Shown here: positions 52,901-57,998 of the stretch, piece after piece
How the letters are laid out: every line of letters begins with the position of its first letter
Numbering within the stretch: position 1 is the stretch's first letter
Origin: Paragonimus westermani
Taxonomy: Eukaryota; Platyhelminthes; Trematoda; Plagiorchiida; Troglotrematidae
NCBI GenBank assembly: GCA_008508345.1
Contig: QNGE01001019.1
Coordinates: forward strand, 64,294-128,293
DNA: 64,000 bases
Direction: 5' to 3'
The notes under the pieces: generated by a model
Databases searched by the model: none
Told to the model about the DNA's origin: nothing
What the model saw: the letters and a program-made list of their open reading frames with translations, nothing else
Translations under genes and position numbers: made by a program

Positions 52901-54467
52901 GAACTTAGCAGAGTTAAACAGCGGCATGCGAGAGTCCGCTGATGACGGAACGGAATACCCAGCGCAAAAGTAACATGAACCAAGCTTCTTTTCACTGTGC
53001 TACATAATACCACGCATAGAGCCAAAACATCCATTTCCAGAATTAACGGAACAAACAGGAAACAGGTAAAAATGTAATTGATCAACCGCCGAAATTGCTT
53101 CCAACGTTCAATCAAACTGAGGGGGTTAGCCCATCATGCCGACATAAAGTGTATCACAGCACACGTGGTTGCGCTCAGCAACGTCCGTACAGTCCATGAT
53201 CAGTAAGTTTTGAGCGCGTTTGCGTTTCAATGTACCTATGGACTTCTTCAGTGCAAAGGGCGATAAAAAGGTTGAAAATTTTAGCAAACGTCGACACAAA
53301 GAAACGAATTTGAGTAAAGAATACAGCGTATTGACAGGAAAAGTGTACACTTGCTAGAAAAACGTTTGAATAAACATGCTGGTTTCAAAAGTCTCCATAA
53401 ATGGTCACTGTTAATGAATCAACCAGCTCAGTTGAACAACGCACATCAAGTGTTGAACACAAGAACTGGCTGGAAATAAAGAGGCATAAAAACTGCAGTA
53501 AGTTGAAAGACCAAATCAAACTACGTCGAATTCGAACCGATTAGCAACTGTAGCAATGAGCTGCTTAATAGTAACAAATAAACGGCAAGCGAACAATATA
53601 TCGAGGAATTTCATGTGGAACTAGAACCTAGGTTTTGTGAGAAAACGCGCAATGATCTCAAGTACAGCACAGTGGCAAAACTGTCGAACAAGGCCTTATA
53701 TGACGGTTTATAGTTCGTTGCAACAAAGTTTCAAGGAATGGGAACTTGAGATACAGAAAAAGAATTTAAAAAAGTCAGCAGAGCAAAACAAATGGTGATG
53801 ATCAGCTGTATAAAAATTTTGCAACTGAACATCGTCCCTATAACGGCATATTCTGATAGAATGGAGGAACAAAACAAACACTGAGTTCTATTCAATCAAA
53901 GTATGTCAAGTGGATCAGAGGGGAGCTTTGACTATTATGAGTCAATCAATGGAAATCGTAACATGTGACCAAATAAATGACAAGTTGAAGGAAAAGAAAG
54001 CACAGAGAATGAACTTCGATTTTTGTTGCGGTAGAACAGTAGAGTATTGCAACTTTTCGCACCATCCGACGTCTATTTGTTTCCGTTGAATGCAGACCCA
54101 TATGCGCATATTTGTAACATACGGAAGCGTTGTGCCACCTAGTATACTAACCACATACCATCTAAAAAAACTCACACTTTCAAAAGTAATCATTTTGGTA
54201 CTTGTAGAGGCAAATTAACTGCACAACGTACTTTTTTCTGCTCACATAGAAATACACATTCACTGCTGTTCAACCTACAACAAGTAGACACTGAGGGGTC
54301 ACAGTGCAGCAGCCAGCGTTCAACACTACTCTCCAAGGATGAAGAAAGTACGGTCAATCATATAGCTTAGTCATTTCAATCGTAAAACTCCAAAAACATC
54401 AAACAAATCCAATGCCTGATATATTAAGGCTTCAGACCACTGGGCATGTTTACAGCGTTGCTAACTC

Positions 54468-54505
<38 letters not shown>

Positions 54506-55118
54506 GGAAACTGCAAAGAGATTCAGCATACAACGATGAATTGTCCTCTGTATACACAGATAACTGAACACGGGTTTTGTTTTGAATTGCCGACTCAGAT
54601 GAGGTCAAGAAATAGAATGCTGCAATTTGGCTCACTGTGAAAGGCTTTTCCCCCAAAGGCAGTAGTAACCTATGAACACAACAGACGAATTCGATCAGAA
54701 AACATCCTGCAACCGGAAATCAGATAATAAAATCAACAAAAACAGAAACGGTTTCTTAAGATTAGCGCACGGGACGAGTATGGAAAGGAAGGCAACACTC
54801 ATCACAGCAGGAAAAATAGGATTCGAACCTCATATAGTAAAAGACCGATGCTGGGAGGAAGATTGCACACTACCAGGTTAACTGCACCGGGAGTCACACC
54901 TTCAAGTTATAGCAAGAACTCACGCGTCTTTCCATTTCCAGACCTCTTCAACAAAAGCATCTCGGCCAAGCTTTAAGCGTGGATTGAACGCTTTAAGATT
55001 TGTGTGACCTTCACGAATTGCGCGTTTGCCTAATTCTCGCTCGACAATCGTTTGGGTTGCAATTCCAGCGTGATCCATTCCCGGAATCCACAGAACGGCT
55101 GAACCTTGCATACGATAG
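4859..55118 (-). CDS. VARS: Valyl-tRNA synthetase, probably mitochondrial type (internal exons only)
   Basis: Class I aminoacyl-tRNA synthetase that charges tRNA-Val with valine and clears mischarged threonine. Sixteen exons in 5'-3' order: 54924-55118, 45024-45105, 43558-43677, 35488-35684, 33373-33497, 32623-32823, 31717-31866, 26643-26778, 25114-25184, 24361-24486, 23207-23317, 22695-22838, 10569-10800, 8243-8427, 7123-7467, 4859-4990 (2552 nt, about 850 codons; animal enzymes have about 1060 or more). Landmarks are [78 protein letters not shown] and [16 protein letters not shown]. Phases fit at every join except around one missing exon between 43558 and 35684. VARS2-like points are [18 protein letters not shown] and a Ser in place of the first editing-site Asp (PGHS). 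The HIGH-motif exon, that internal exon and the terminal exon were not found. Confidence 0.97.
4991..7122. other. Intron between VARS exons 16 and 15
   Basis: About 2.1 kb of AT-rich sequence. Open frames are short and show no known domain. I saw no element in it. Confidence 0.6.
7123..7467 (-). CDS. VARS: VARS exon 15 seen: C-terminal junction domain
   Basis: A 115-codon exon with acceptor CTGTTCAG and probable donor TCC|GTAACT, phase 0 at both ends. It encodes [20 protein letters not shown] and ends [20 protein letters not shown]. Sequence here is poorly conserved in the family, so the call rests on position, phase, and the way the last strand leads into the coiled coil. The frame stays open in the intron to TAA at 7102-7104. 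Confidence 0.75.
8243..8427 (-). CDS. VARS: VARS exon 14 seen: [15 protein letters not shown]
   Basis: Acceptor TAACCCCAG, donor TGG|GTACAG. It encodes [20 protein letters not shown] and [20 protein letters not shown], equivalent to L-L-S-P-F-M-P-F-V-T-E-E-L in other ValRS. Its first two bases complete a codon begun by the single base left by the exon at 10569. Ends in phase 0. Confidence 0.95.
10072..10110. repeat. Perfect 12-bp hairpin
   Basis: GTTTGTCTAGCG at 10072-10083 and its exact reverse complement at 10099-10110 flank a 15-nt loop. It lies in an intron with no gene signal next to it. No run of T follows that would suggest a terminator. Confidence 0.85.
10569..10800 (-). CDS. VARS: VARS exon 13 seen: anticodon-binding domain
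   Basis: Acceptor TTAAAACAG, donor AAAG|GTAAAC. It encodes [20 protein letters not shown] and ends [18 protein letters not shown], matching the D-x-W-I-L-S-R-L and L-C-D-V-Y-L-E motifs of the ValRS helical domain. Phase 0 at its start fits a direct join to FCNK 11.9 kb upstream. About 20-30 residues usually found between those motifs would then be absent, so a small unseen exon is possible. Confidence 0.92.
10801..19829. other. Left part of the giant VARS intron, nothing recognised
   Basis: About 9 kb without a recognisable gene. Open frames are at most 109 codons (15966-16295, minus) and show no known motif. A 13-bp near-inverted repeat around CACACGTGCACAG (15581 and 15676) sits in a GC-richer patch at 15.55-15.75 kb. 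Confidence 0.5.
19830..20565 (-). pseudogene. Broken Tc1/mariner-like (IS630-Tc1 superfamily) transposase
   Basis: An N-terminal helix-turn-helix opens at ATG 20563-20565: [20 protein letters not shown] followed by [18 protein letters not shown]. The homologous reading then moves between frames: [20 protein letters not shown] (to about 20160), [20 protein letters not shown] (about 20115 onward), and [14 protein letters not shown] (about 19880). The first catalytic Asp is kept in WIDGTNFN, though the usual Glu after it is Gly. The second is kept in CDNAPCH. I could not find the third catalytic residue or the usual PYSP-LNPIE stretch, so the 3' end looks replaced or deleted near 19.85 kb. It lies in the giant VARS intron on the same strand as the host gene. 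Termini were not identified. Confidence 0.85.
20566..22694. other. Right part of the giant VARS intron
   Basis: No recognised gene. Short frames on both strands at 21.3-22.2 kb are somewhat richer in GC than their surroundings and could be old repeat sequence, but I see no domain. Confidence 0.45.
22695..22838 (-). CDS. VARS: VARS exon 12 seen: GADALR to FCNK
   Basis: Acceptor TTCTCTAG, donor AAG|GTGTGT, 48 codons in phase 0. It encodes [20 protein letters not shown] and ends in [13 protein letters not shown]. The usual G-T-D-A-L-R is GADALR, and the run rich in basic residues that normally leads to FP-GIP-CG is absent. The usual DIN-D segment is replaced by [16 protein letters not shown] is intact, so the assignment is safe despite the divergence. 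Confidence 0.9.
23207..23317 (-). CDS. VARS: VARS exon 11 seen: KMSKS motif
   Basis: Acceptor CTCTCATAG, donor AGA|GTAAGT, 37 codons in phase 0. It encodes [20 protein letters not shown] and [22 protein letters not shown], the ATP-binding class I signature, is intact. Confidence 0.98.
23470..23573 (-). repeat. tRNA-derived SINE, 5'-truncated copy
   Basis: Read on the minus strand from 23573: CGCGTTGAGGCATGC, then a B-box-like GGTTTGAATCC, the acceptor-like CCGAAACC, and the family tail CTCACTTCTCACAGTTGGGT followed by CTCATCTAAAATCATAAATC. The same order of parts occurs at 57.3 and 57.6 kb. The tRNA 5' half is missing. It lies in the intron between VARS exons 10 and 11. Confidence 0.85.
23575..23662 (+). 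repeat. tRNA-derived SINE, 5'-truncated copy, head-to-head partner
   Basis: Starts TTGCCGCGTTGAGGCATGCC and continues through GGTTCGAATGCAGCCGAAGC into the family tail ending TCTCATCTAAAA. It faces away from the minus-strand copy, and the two are separated by a single N at 23574. Together they form a long imperfect palindrome whose centre is a perfect 15-bp repeat (GCATGCCTCAACGCG and its complement). Confidence 0.85.
24361..24486 (-). CDS. VARS: VARS exon 10 seen: [14 protein letters not shown]
   Basis: Acceptor TCGGCTTAG, donor CAG|GTAAGT, 42 codons in phase 0. It encodes [20 protein letters not shown] then [20 protein letters not shown], the core segment before KMSKS. It holds no stops or frameshifts. 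Confidence 0.97.
25114..25184 (-). CDS. VARS: VARS exon 9 seen: [11 protein letters not shown]
   Basis: A 71-nt exon with acceptor TTTCTTTCAG and donor GACAAG|GTTGAG. It encodes [20 protein letters not shown] and WPDK, a hallmark ValRS catalytic-core motif. The first two bases complete the Asp codon from the previous exon. Confidence 0.97.
26643..26778 (-). CDS. VARS: VARS exon 8 seen: variable loop, WVVARS
   Basis: Acceptor TTTGCTCAG, donor CAAG|GTTAGT. It encodes [20 protein letters not shown], then [20 protein letters not shown] and QLIEQ. It matches the W-V-x-(G/A)-R-S-x-x-E-A region of VARS2-like enzymes. It starts in phase 0 and ends with one base used by the exon at 25184 to make Asp. 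Confidence 0.9.
28448..28853. mobile_element. Fold-back (long terminal inverted repeat) element
   Basis: Two arms of about 130 bp, 28448-28580 and 28724-28853, are reverse complements with roughly 95% identity by eye. The outer ends read TTCGAAAAAAGCC and GGCTTTTTCAA; the inner ends are AATCAATCT and AGATTGATT. The loop is about 140 bp and non-coding. This is the form of a fold-back element or hairpin MITE, with no transposase inside. It lies in the intron between VARS exons 7 and 8. I found no clear target-site duplication. Confidence 0.85.
29110..31310 (+). mobile_element. Second Ty3/gypsy pol, heavily decayed
   Basis: Reverse transcriptase can be followed across frames: ALTRADIS and ATSIVTSKK (29.33-29.38 kb), [20 protein letters not shown] (29.48 kb), FGLF with [14 protein letters not shown] (29.6 kb), [14 protein letters not shown] (29.69 kb, where active copies have Y-x-DD), and [14 protein letters not shown] then [14 protein letters not shown] (29.85-29.97 kb). 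An RNase H remnant ([18 protein letters not shown]) follows at 30.28-30.36 kb, with the catalytic Asp of TDHEAL lost. The integrase is recognised from KIHADY (about 30.86 kb), [14 protein letters not shown] (31.0 kb) and a C-terminal domain [20 protein letters not shown] (31.17-31.24 kb). It differs from the left-end element in RNase H and integrase tail, so it is another lineage. It is antisense within the intron between VARS exons 7 and 8. No LTR was recognised. Confidence 0.9.
31717..31866 (-). CDS. VARS: VARS exon 7 seen: [14 protein letters not shown]
   Basis: Acceptor AATATTACAG, donor TTG|GTAGGT, 50 codons, phase 0 at both ends. It encodes [20 protein letters not shown] and then [20 protein letters not shown]. 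The [16 protein letters not shown] stretch is close to invariant in ValRS and is intact. It is followed by a 4.9-kb intron that hosts the second gypsy element in antisense orientation. Confidence 0.97.
32623..32823 (-). CDS. VARS: VARS exon 6 seen: CP1 end, [10 protein letters not shown]
   Basis: Acceptor GTTTACAG, donor GAG|GTATGT, exactly 67 codons, phase 0 at both ends. It encodes [20 protein letters not shown], then [20 protein letters not shown] and [14 protein letters not shown]. This is the standard link from editing domain back to the catalytic core. Confidence 0.95.
32824..33372. other. Intron between VARS exons 6 and 5, with a hairpin
   Basis: 549 bp holding the inverted repeat at 32927-33016 and no coding signal. 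The hairpin lies about 105 nt upstream of the exon 6 acceptor, in the sense of transcription. Confidence 0.7.
32927..33016. repeat. 26-bp inverted repeat, intronic hairpin
   Basis: AAGACAGTAGGCTGATATTA (start of the left arm, 32927-32952) pairs with 32991-33016. Twenty-four of 26 positions match, and both differences are transitions that could pair as G-U in RNA. The loop is 38 nt. Confidence 0.85.
33373..33497 (-). CDS. VARS: VARS exon 5 seen: editing pocket, degenerate
   Basis: Acceptor TTTCTATCTAG, donor GTC|GTAAGT. It encodes [20 protein letters not shown] then [22 protein letters not shown]. In cytosolic and bacterial ValRS this stretch reads VK-TPAHDxxDYE. Here the first Asp is Ser and the Ala is Gly, while the second Asp is kept. 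From memory, mammalian VARS2 also has Ser at this place, which supports the mitochondrial assignment. Ends in phase 0. Confidence 0.95.
33498..36871. other. VARS introns around exon 4, nothing else recognised
   Basis: 33498-35487 and 35685-36871 hold only short unassigned frames. The missing synthetase exon may be in the second part or further right, up to 43557. Confidence 0.5.
35488..35684 (-). CDS. VARS: VARS exon 4 seen: CP1 editing domain, first part
   Basis: Acceptor GTCTGACAG, donor G|GTGAGT. It encodes [20 protein letters not shown] and [20 protein letters not shown], then [20 protein letters not shown] is the threonine-rich strand of the editing pocket. It starts with one base finishing a codon from an unlocated upstream exon and ends with one base that the exon at 33497 completes as Gly. 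Confidence 0.95.
36872..37394 (+). mobile_element. RTE-type LINE, 3' ORF fragment
   Basis: Starting with the codons for [17 protein letters not shown] and shifting frame near 36931, it reads [20 protein letters not shown], then [20 protein letters not shown] and [15 protein letters not shown]. These match the RTE carboxy-terminal pattern (R-I-x-K-A-x-x-A-F-A-N-L, L-L-Y-G-S-E-T-W-P, V-F-D-H-R-C-L, V-R-x-R-V-x-G). A TGA interrupts where R-S-I is usual. Further on, [16 protein letters not shown] and RRHLPGR match the last part of the ORF. A related 3' end lies at 63.1-63.8 kb on the other strand. It is in a VARS intron, antisense to the host. Confidence 0.8.
37395..43557. other. VARS intron sequence, one exon-like frame
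   Basis: About 6.2 kb in which I recognise no element. A VARS exon of 30-40 codons is predicted here or in 35685-36871 but was not found. The exon-like frame at 39872-40093 is listed separately. Plus-strand frames at 37.9-38.3 kb contain TCTGTTTGCTCAGCTG, shared with the Penelope inverted repeat at 48.3 kb, which may be a short relic. Confidence 0.4.
39872..40093 (-). other. Exon-like open frame, unrecognised
   Basis: A minus-strand frame reading [20 protein letters not shown] and then [20 protein letters not shown], rich in helix-forming residues, ends at GGAA|GTAAGT, a textbook donor. A possible acceptor GTGTTCAG lies before it. Neither border phase fits the flanking VARS exons and the peptide is not ValRS, so it is either chance or an exon of a nested gene. 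I do not recognise it. Confidence 0.25.
43558..43677 (-). CDS. VARS: VARS exon 3 seen: [11 protein letters not shown] segment
   Basis: Acceptor TCGTCAG, donor GAG|GTCAGT, exactly 40 codons in phase 0 at both ends. It encodes [20 protein letters not shown] and ends in [12 protein letters not shown], the lead into the CP1 editing domain. Most homologues have Trp-Ser-Cys where this has Trp-Cys-Cys. The next exon I could find starts in a different phase, so an exon of roughly 30-40 codons is missing between here and 35684. Confidence 0.95.
43678..48282. other. VARS introns around exon 2, nothing else recognised
   Basis: 43678-45023 and 45106-48282. The stretch at 46.0-46.8 and 47.1-47.7 kb is GC-richer than its surroundings and may be repeat-derived, but no domain or tRNA-like box is convincing. 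Confidence 0.4.
45024..45105 (-). CDS. VARS: VARS exon 2 seen: LDWDRE motif
   Basis: Acceptor TTATTTCAG, donor CCG|GTCGGT. It encodes [20 protein letters not shown] then EYFTLSP, the conserved segment in which ValRS has LG-SLDWDR-x-FTMD. The first base completes the Ala codon left open by the exon at 54924, and it ends in phase 0. It is separated from that exon by 9.8 kb that holds the Penelope-like cluster and the TAA microsatellite. Confidence 0.95.
48283..48629 (+). repeat. Left arm of the Penelope-associated inverted repeat
   Basis: 347 bp nearly identical to the reverse complement of 51920-52265. It begins CAGCAGTCTGTTTGCTCAGC and ends TTTTATGC. The only difference I noticed is near the inner end (TTTTCTTTTATGC against TTTTTTTTATGC). 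Such repeats are common at the ends of Penelope-like elements (pseudo-LTRs). Confidence 0.9.
48630..49885 (+). other. Sequence following the left arm, probably Penelope 5' untranslated or flanking
   Basis: Past the inverted repeat the sequence continues in T/C-rich form (TGCCCGTTTATACGCACTCG) without reverse transcriptase motifs. Open frames of 85-140 codons here are unrecognised. It could be the 5' region that is deleted in the convergent minus-strand copy, but that is inference. Confidence 0.35.
49886..49979 (+). repeat. Inner inverted repeat, left arm
   Basis: About 94 bp, from AGTTTAAACAAAGCAGATAT to AACATGGGTGGGCT, matching the reverse complement of 50268-50361 with several mismatches. 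It lies nested inside the outer 346-bp inverted repeat. Confidence 0.85.
50038..50241 (-). mobile_element. Penelope-like GIY-YIG nuclease, C-terminal fragment
   Basis: Encodes [20 protein letters not shown], then [20 protein letters not shown] and ends LTLPWT. This is the pattern after the GIY-YIG motif in Penelope-like nucleases (A-R-H-L-x-x-T-x-H, A-E-A-x-x-I, P-x-L-C-x-Q-K). It differs from the tail encoded at 50.46-50.65 kb, so it comes from a second Penelope lineage. A close relative is at 60.45-60.68 kb on the plus strand. Confidence 0.75.
50268..50361 (-). repeat. Inner inverted repeat, right arm
   Basis: Reverse-complement partner of 49886-49979. It lies between the end of one GIY-YIG coding region (about 50455) and the start of the other fragment (50241). 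Confidence 0.85.
50455..51919 (-). mobile_element. Penelope-like element: reverse transcriptase and GIY-YIG nuclease
   Basis: Reverse transcriptase begins near 51919: [14 protein letters not shown] (frame 51820-52041), then after a frameshift [40 protein letters not shown] (motif A) and [20 protein letters not shown] (motif B). Motif C reads [10 protein letters not shown], so the second catalytic Asp of YVDD is Asn (codon at 51350-51352). The frame stops after RND, at the TAA on the 3' side of 51242. The linker ([32 protein letters not shown]) and the nuclease ([20 protein letters not shown], 50.74-50.82 kb) continue in other frames to about 50455. The 5' part of the ORF is missing: the outer inverted repeat abuts the RT directly. 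It lies in the intron between VARS exons 1 and 2, in sense orientation. Confidence 0.93.
51920..52265 (-). repeat. Right arm of the Penelope-associated inverted repeat
   Basis: Near-identical reverse complement of 48283-48629. Read on the minus strand it leads straight into the truncated reverse transcriptase, with the junction at TTATGC|GATTGAC. In the left copy the same point continues TTATGC|TGCCCG. Confidence 0.9.
52266..54467. other. VARS intron between exons 2 and 1, right part
   Basis: About 2.2 kb with only short unassigned frames on both strands. No element recognised. Confidence 0.5.
54468..54505 (+). repeat. TAA microsatellite
   Basis: Uninterrupted TAA repeat of about 12.7 units, in the intron about 420 bp past the end of VARS exon 1 in the sense of transcription. 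The poly-Leu and poly-Ile stretches in overlapping frames are products of this repeat. Confidence 0.98.
54812..54893 (-). repeat. tRNA-like relic
   Basis: On the minus strand GTTAACCTGGTAGTGTGC resembles an A box and GAGGTTCGAATCCTA a B box and T arm, about 45 nt apart. The anticodon stem is poor and the acceptor ends do not pair convincingly, so it is more likely a SINE head or tRNA pseudogene than a tRNA gene. It lies 31 bp below the donor of VARS exon 1. Confidence 0.35.
54924..55118 (-). CDS. VARS: VARS exon 1 of those seen: end of first Rossmann half
   Basis: Acceptor ATGTACAG, donor GC|GTGAGT. The peptide runs from [17 protein letters not shown] to [16 protein letters not shown] and matches the region just after the HIGH motif of class I ValRS. 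The first base completes a codon begun upstream, so at least one earlier exon carrying HIGH and the N-terminus exists, probably beyond 55.1 kb. It ends with two bases of a codon completed by the exon at 45105. Confidence 0.95.
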
Positions 55119-56129
55119 CTGTACATATGGGAAGAGTACAAAGAAGTGTTTTTTGAAGAAAAAAAACGCACGGTCAATCAGATGGTGGCTATCGCCACAC
55201 GACTCTTGTGTGTGGGCTTACGAAGTTACACAGGGTGCAAGGGTTCACATATGAACCTAACAGTTAAAAAATAGGACGTATAAACTGCAACGGTCTAGTG
55301 AGTTATTTAAGTCGGTCAAGTTGTGCATTCCAATATATCGTATTTCACTTTAGTTCAAATTTGTGACGAGGCACTTTTCCTGAAACTAGGAGGTACCTTT
55401 TTAACAAATTTGTGTGCATCACGCGTTTTTAAGGAGTCCCGTAGGGAAGGCTTCGAAGAAAACAACGCGGGAAGTGGTAGGCCACTCTCAGAAACCCCGA
55501 CCAATACACACAGTCGAGAGATAAACTCAGTTAAAACTCAGAAAAATCTGTTGCGGACCACGTGAATTAATCTTATGCCACCTAGTTGCAATCATGGAAG
55601 AGTGTATACGACAGAGGCGGTAGCCAAGACCTGCATTCATGGTCATTATTGTGTAGGGACATAGACATCGGTGGGTTCACGTTATCATGGAACAGTGAAC
55701 AAGAAAAAACATTACACACAAAAAGATCTAGTAATGGTCACAAGCAGAGTTGGGACTGACAACAAAGGTAAGGAGAAATGTACACTGCACGCCTAAAGAG
55801 TTTGTATCAAACGCATGCTAGAGTCACCAATTCCACGTTGTTACGTGATCAGGACGGATCAAAAGTTACCGTTGACCTGAAAGACCAGTTCACTCATTTT
55901 TATTTTTTTTCTTCAATGCGTTTAAGTTTCATATTTTTAAGTCAAGATAACTAGTACAGAATAACGCCTTTGACAAGTAAGCAAGCAAGCTGCTTTCACG
56001 AGAACTCTTTCGGGTAGGAAACTAGATAAGTGTTGTGTAATTGAAAAGCGCCTTTACCATCCTACCGTCGTCATTCACTTGAATCCGCCTGTGGATAACG
56101 CTATTCCTTCTGGTGTCAACGAATTTGAA
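55119..56129. other. Upstream of VARS exon 1 seen
   Basis: Intron sequence leading to the acceptor at 55119. I searched for the HIGH-motif exon (P-P-P-N-V-T-G-x-L-H-L-G-H) on the minus strand and did not see it here. Confidence 0.5.
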
Positions 56130-56440
56130 CCTTGCGGCCAAGCTGGAGTGGAAATCGCATTAAGCTTTAAGGTAGAGCAGAACTACATCGATTAGATCCC
56201 CATGAGTAGTCGCTCATATGCCGTCAGACTTACCGATTTCATCAAAGTCTGTCAGCACAGACAAGACGTCCATCCTTTGTCATATTCCAATACATCTCAA
56301 CATACAATAGTCCAGATGTGGCCAAGAAGGTCTTCCAGTATGCCTCCTTTGATCTTCTAAAATCAACTAAACACTCGGAAACCACCGTGTTTACCGGTGA
56401 TATGAATGCACAACTTGACGTGGTGTGACGACTTGCGCAT
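56130..56440 (+). mobile_element. RTE endonuclease fragment, older copy
   Basis: Reads GQAGVEIALSFKVEQNYID, a stop where Trp is expected, IPMSSRSYAVRL, then after a frameshift DVAKKVFQYASFDLLKSTKH and TVFTGDMNAQLDVV. It parallels the apurinic endonuclease pattern A-G-V-G-I-x-L-S ... I-P-V-N-S-R-L-x-A-V-R-L ... V-x-x-G-D-M-N. It sits directly before a second RTE 5' end in the same orientation and is more decayed than that copy. Confidence 0.75.
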
Positions 56441-57345
56441 CTCGATGACCTTTTGGGCTAAACTAGACAGAGTTACTCATACCAGGCAGGCCAACAGGTA
56501 GAGGTCTGACAAACCACAGTCTCCTGGTCCTCCAGGTTGGGGGTTGGGAGATGATTGGCATCTCTTCCCGAAAAACGTACCATTTCTGGTACACCGCCAC
56601 CCACCCGCTGCCTTACGGTACAGGCTTTTGAGCCAAAGGCTTTGGTTGAGAACCCTAATCGTCCTCATGTCTAGGTCTGGGCGTCCTGGCAGCATCTCAG
56701 CCCACACACAAAAATGAATCTTTACAACATAAACAACTCCATACTGCATCGGCCGTCTCGCAGTATAAACCAGGTCGCCCTATCTGCTGCATACAGCAGG
56801 GTGGATAGGCGAAAACATGCTACTGCTGACCCCTCCCCCACTGTCCTATCAAATATAGTTCTCAGGCCCCTCCCGACCCCAAATTCTGATAACTCCTCTG
56901 CAGGTCCAACAGCAGATATAATTAACCATAGTAACACTGTACCGATAAGTCCCAGCTCTCGCCACTCAGTCTCAGATCTCCCTCATCCAGTGCTTCGACC
57001 TAGAACGCAAATTAGTATAGGTGCCTTCAACGTTCGTAGTCTAAAACAGATAGGTCAACAGGCTGCTCTCGCACGAATGTTAGACTCGCTGCATATTGAT
57101 GTTTGCTGTATCTCAGAGACTAGAATCCACGACATTAGTCAACATATGGAATTAACATCACACGCACTTTCTACCCGATACTGGTTATACACTTCAGGTG
57201 ACTCCCCGGCCGTCGTTACCGGTCAAGCGGGAGTAGGTATAGTCCTCAGCACGACGGCCGCAGCCGCACTGACAGATTGCATTCCCGTTAATAGTAGACT
57301 GTGCCGTCCGCTTGGCAGGTTCTGTTAAGGTCAGTTCTAGACGCA

Positions 57346-57432
57346 AAACTGTCTGTCGCCGGTTCGAATCCAGCCGAAGCCCTCACTTCTCACAGTTGGG
57401 TCTCATCTAAAATCATAAATCTGACACACTAC
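57346..57432 (+). repeat. tRNA-derived SINE inside the RTE, 5'-truncated
   Basis: Starts GTCTGTCGCCGGTTCGAATC with the B box, then CCGAAGCC, CTCACTTCTCACAGTTGGGT and CTCATCTAAAATCATAAATC. The tail past TAAATCTG resembles the minus-strand copy at 23.47 kb, so both keep the longer 3' end. Confidence 0.85.
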
Positions 57433-57606
57433 TCATTAGTAATACAACTTCTATGCTCAACAGTGGCGTTGGTGGATTCTAACGTGAACTGATTGAGAAA
57501 TCCGGCCGGGGCAGTCGATCCCCTGAATCATTTGGTGGATTCCATAAGAGACAGTGGGACGGGTGGGTAACCGAGTCCAAATGTGAAATTTCCGAGCTTC
57601 TGGTGT

Positions 57607-57714
57607 GGCTTCGTAGCTCAGCCCGTAGAGTGCTTGCCGCGTTGAGGCATGCTGTGTCTGTCGCTGGTTCGAATCCAGTCGAAGCCCTCACTTCTCACAG
57701 TTGGGTCTCATCTA
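57607..57714 (+). repeat. tRNA-derived SINE, most complete copy
   Basis: The 80-nt head folds as a tRNA: acceptor GGCTTCG with CGAAGCC, A box TAGCTCAGCCCG, anticodon arm TGCC-loop-GGCA, and T arm with TTCGAAT. The internal polymerase III promoter boxes are both intact. The family tail CTCACTTCTCACAGTTGGGT and CTCATCTAG follows, and RTE coding resumes at once. The head lacks CCA and the tail follows it directly, so it is a SINE rather than a tRNA gene. Confidence 0.88.
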
Positions 57715-57998
57715 GAAATTTTTCCGTTGTGTCTGCTTATGCTCCAACTGACTGTAGTGACGTCGGCGTCAAGGACGTCTTTTATTCGGATCTGGCCGCT
57801 CTCTTCCGGTCGACACGTGGTTCTGATATAGTCGTTCTGGCCGGAGATATGAACGTCCAGTTCGGCGGCTTTGGAGAGGCTGTTAGTTATAGGTGGCGGG
57901 GTTCCATTCAAGACTGTCGTTCTTATTGGATCAGGTACCTAGATTCAGATCATGCGCTGGTACGTTGTCGTTTCGTACTCACTTTTACTGGCTGTTGA

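Larger units (their letters stand above)
56470..57998 (+). mobile_element. RTE-type LINE, 5' end and endonuclease, interrupted and deleted
   Basis: A GC-rich leader (56470-56713) precedes a frame open from 56714. The endonuclease starts IGAFNVRSLKQIGQQAALAR, then DVCCISETRIHDIS and GQAGVGIVLSTTAAA. One base is lost near 57300, after which AVRLAGSVKVSSRRK continues in the next frame. A SINE cassette (57346-57714) splits the gene; coding resumes with VVSAYAPTDCSD and DIVVLAGDMNVQFGGFGE. There the sequence jumps to AVSYRWRGSIQDCRSYW and YLDSDHALV, skipping the stretch of about 50 residues that carries the catalytic middle of the nuclease. A stop at 57996-57998 follows and no reverse transcriptase is seen. 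The copy is dead. Confidence 0.92.

Noticed and set aside
54446..54656. Poly-Ile and poly-Leu frames
   Set aside because: They are readings of the TAA microsatellite at 54468-54505.
56477..56749. 90-codon minus-strand frame
   Set aside because: It is antisense to the RTE leader and start of its ORF.
57479..57691. Minus-strand frame [18 protein letters not shown]
   Set aside because: It is antisense to the SINE head; frames like this arise in many genomes from tRNA-derived repeats.
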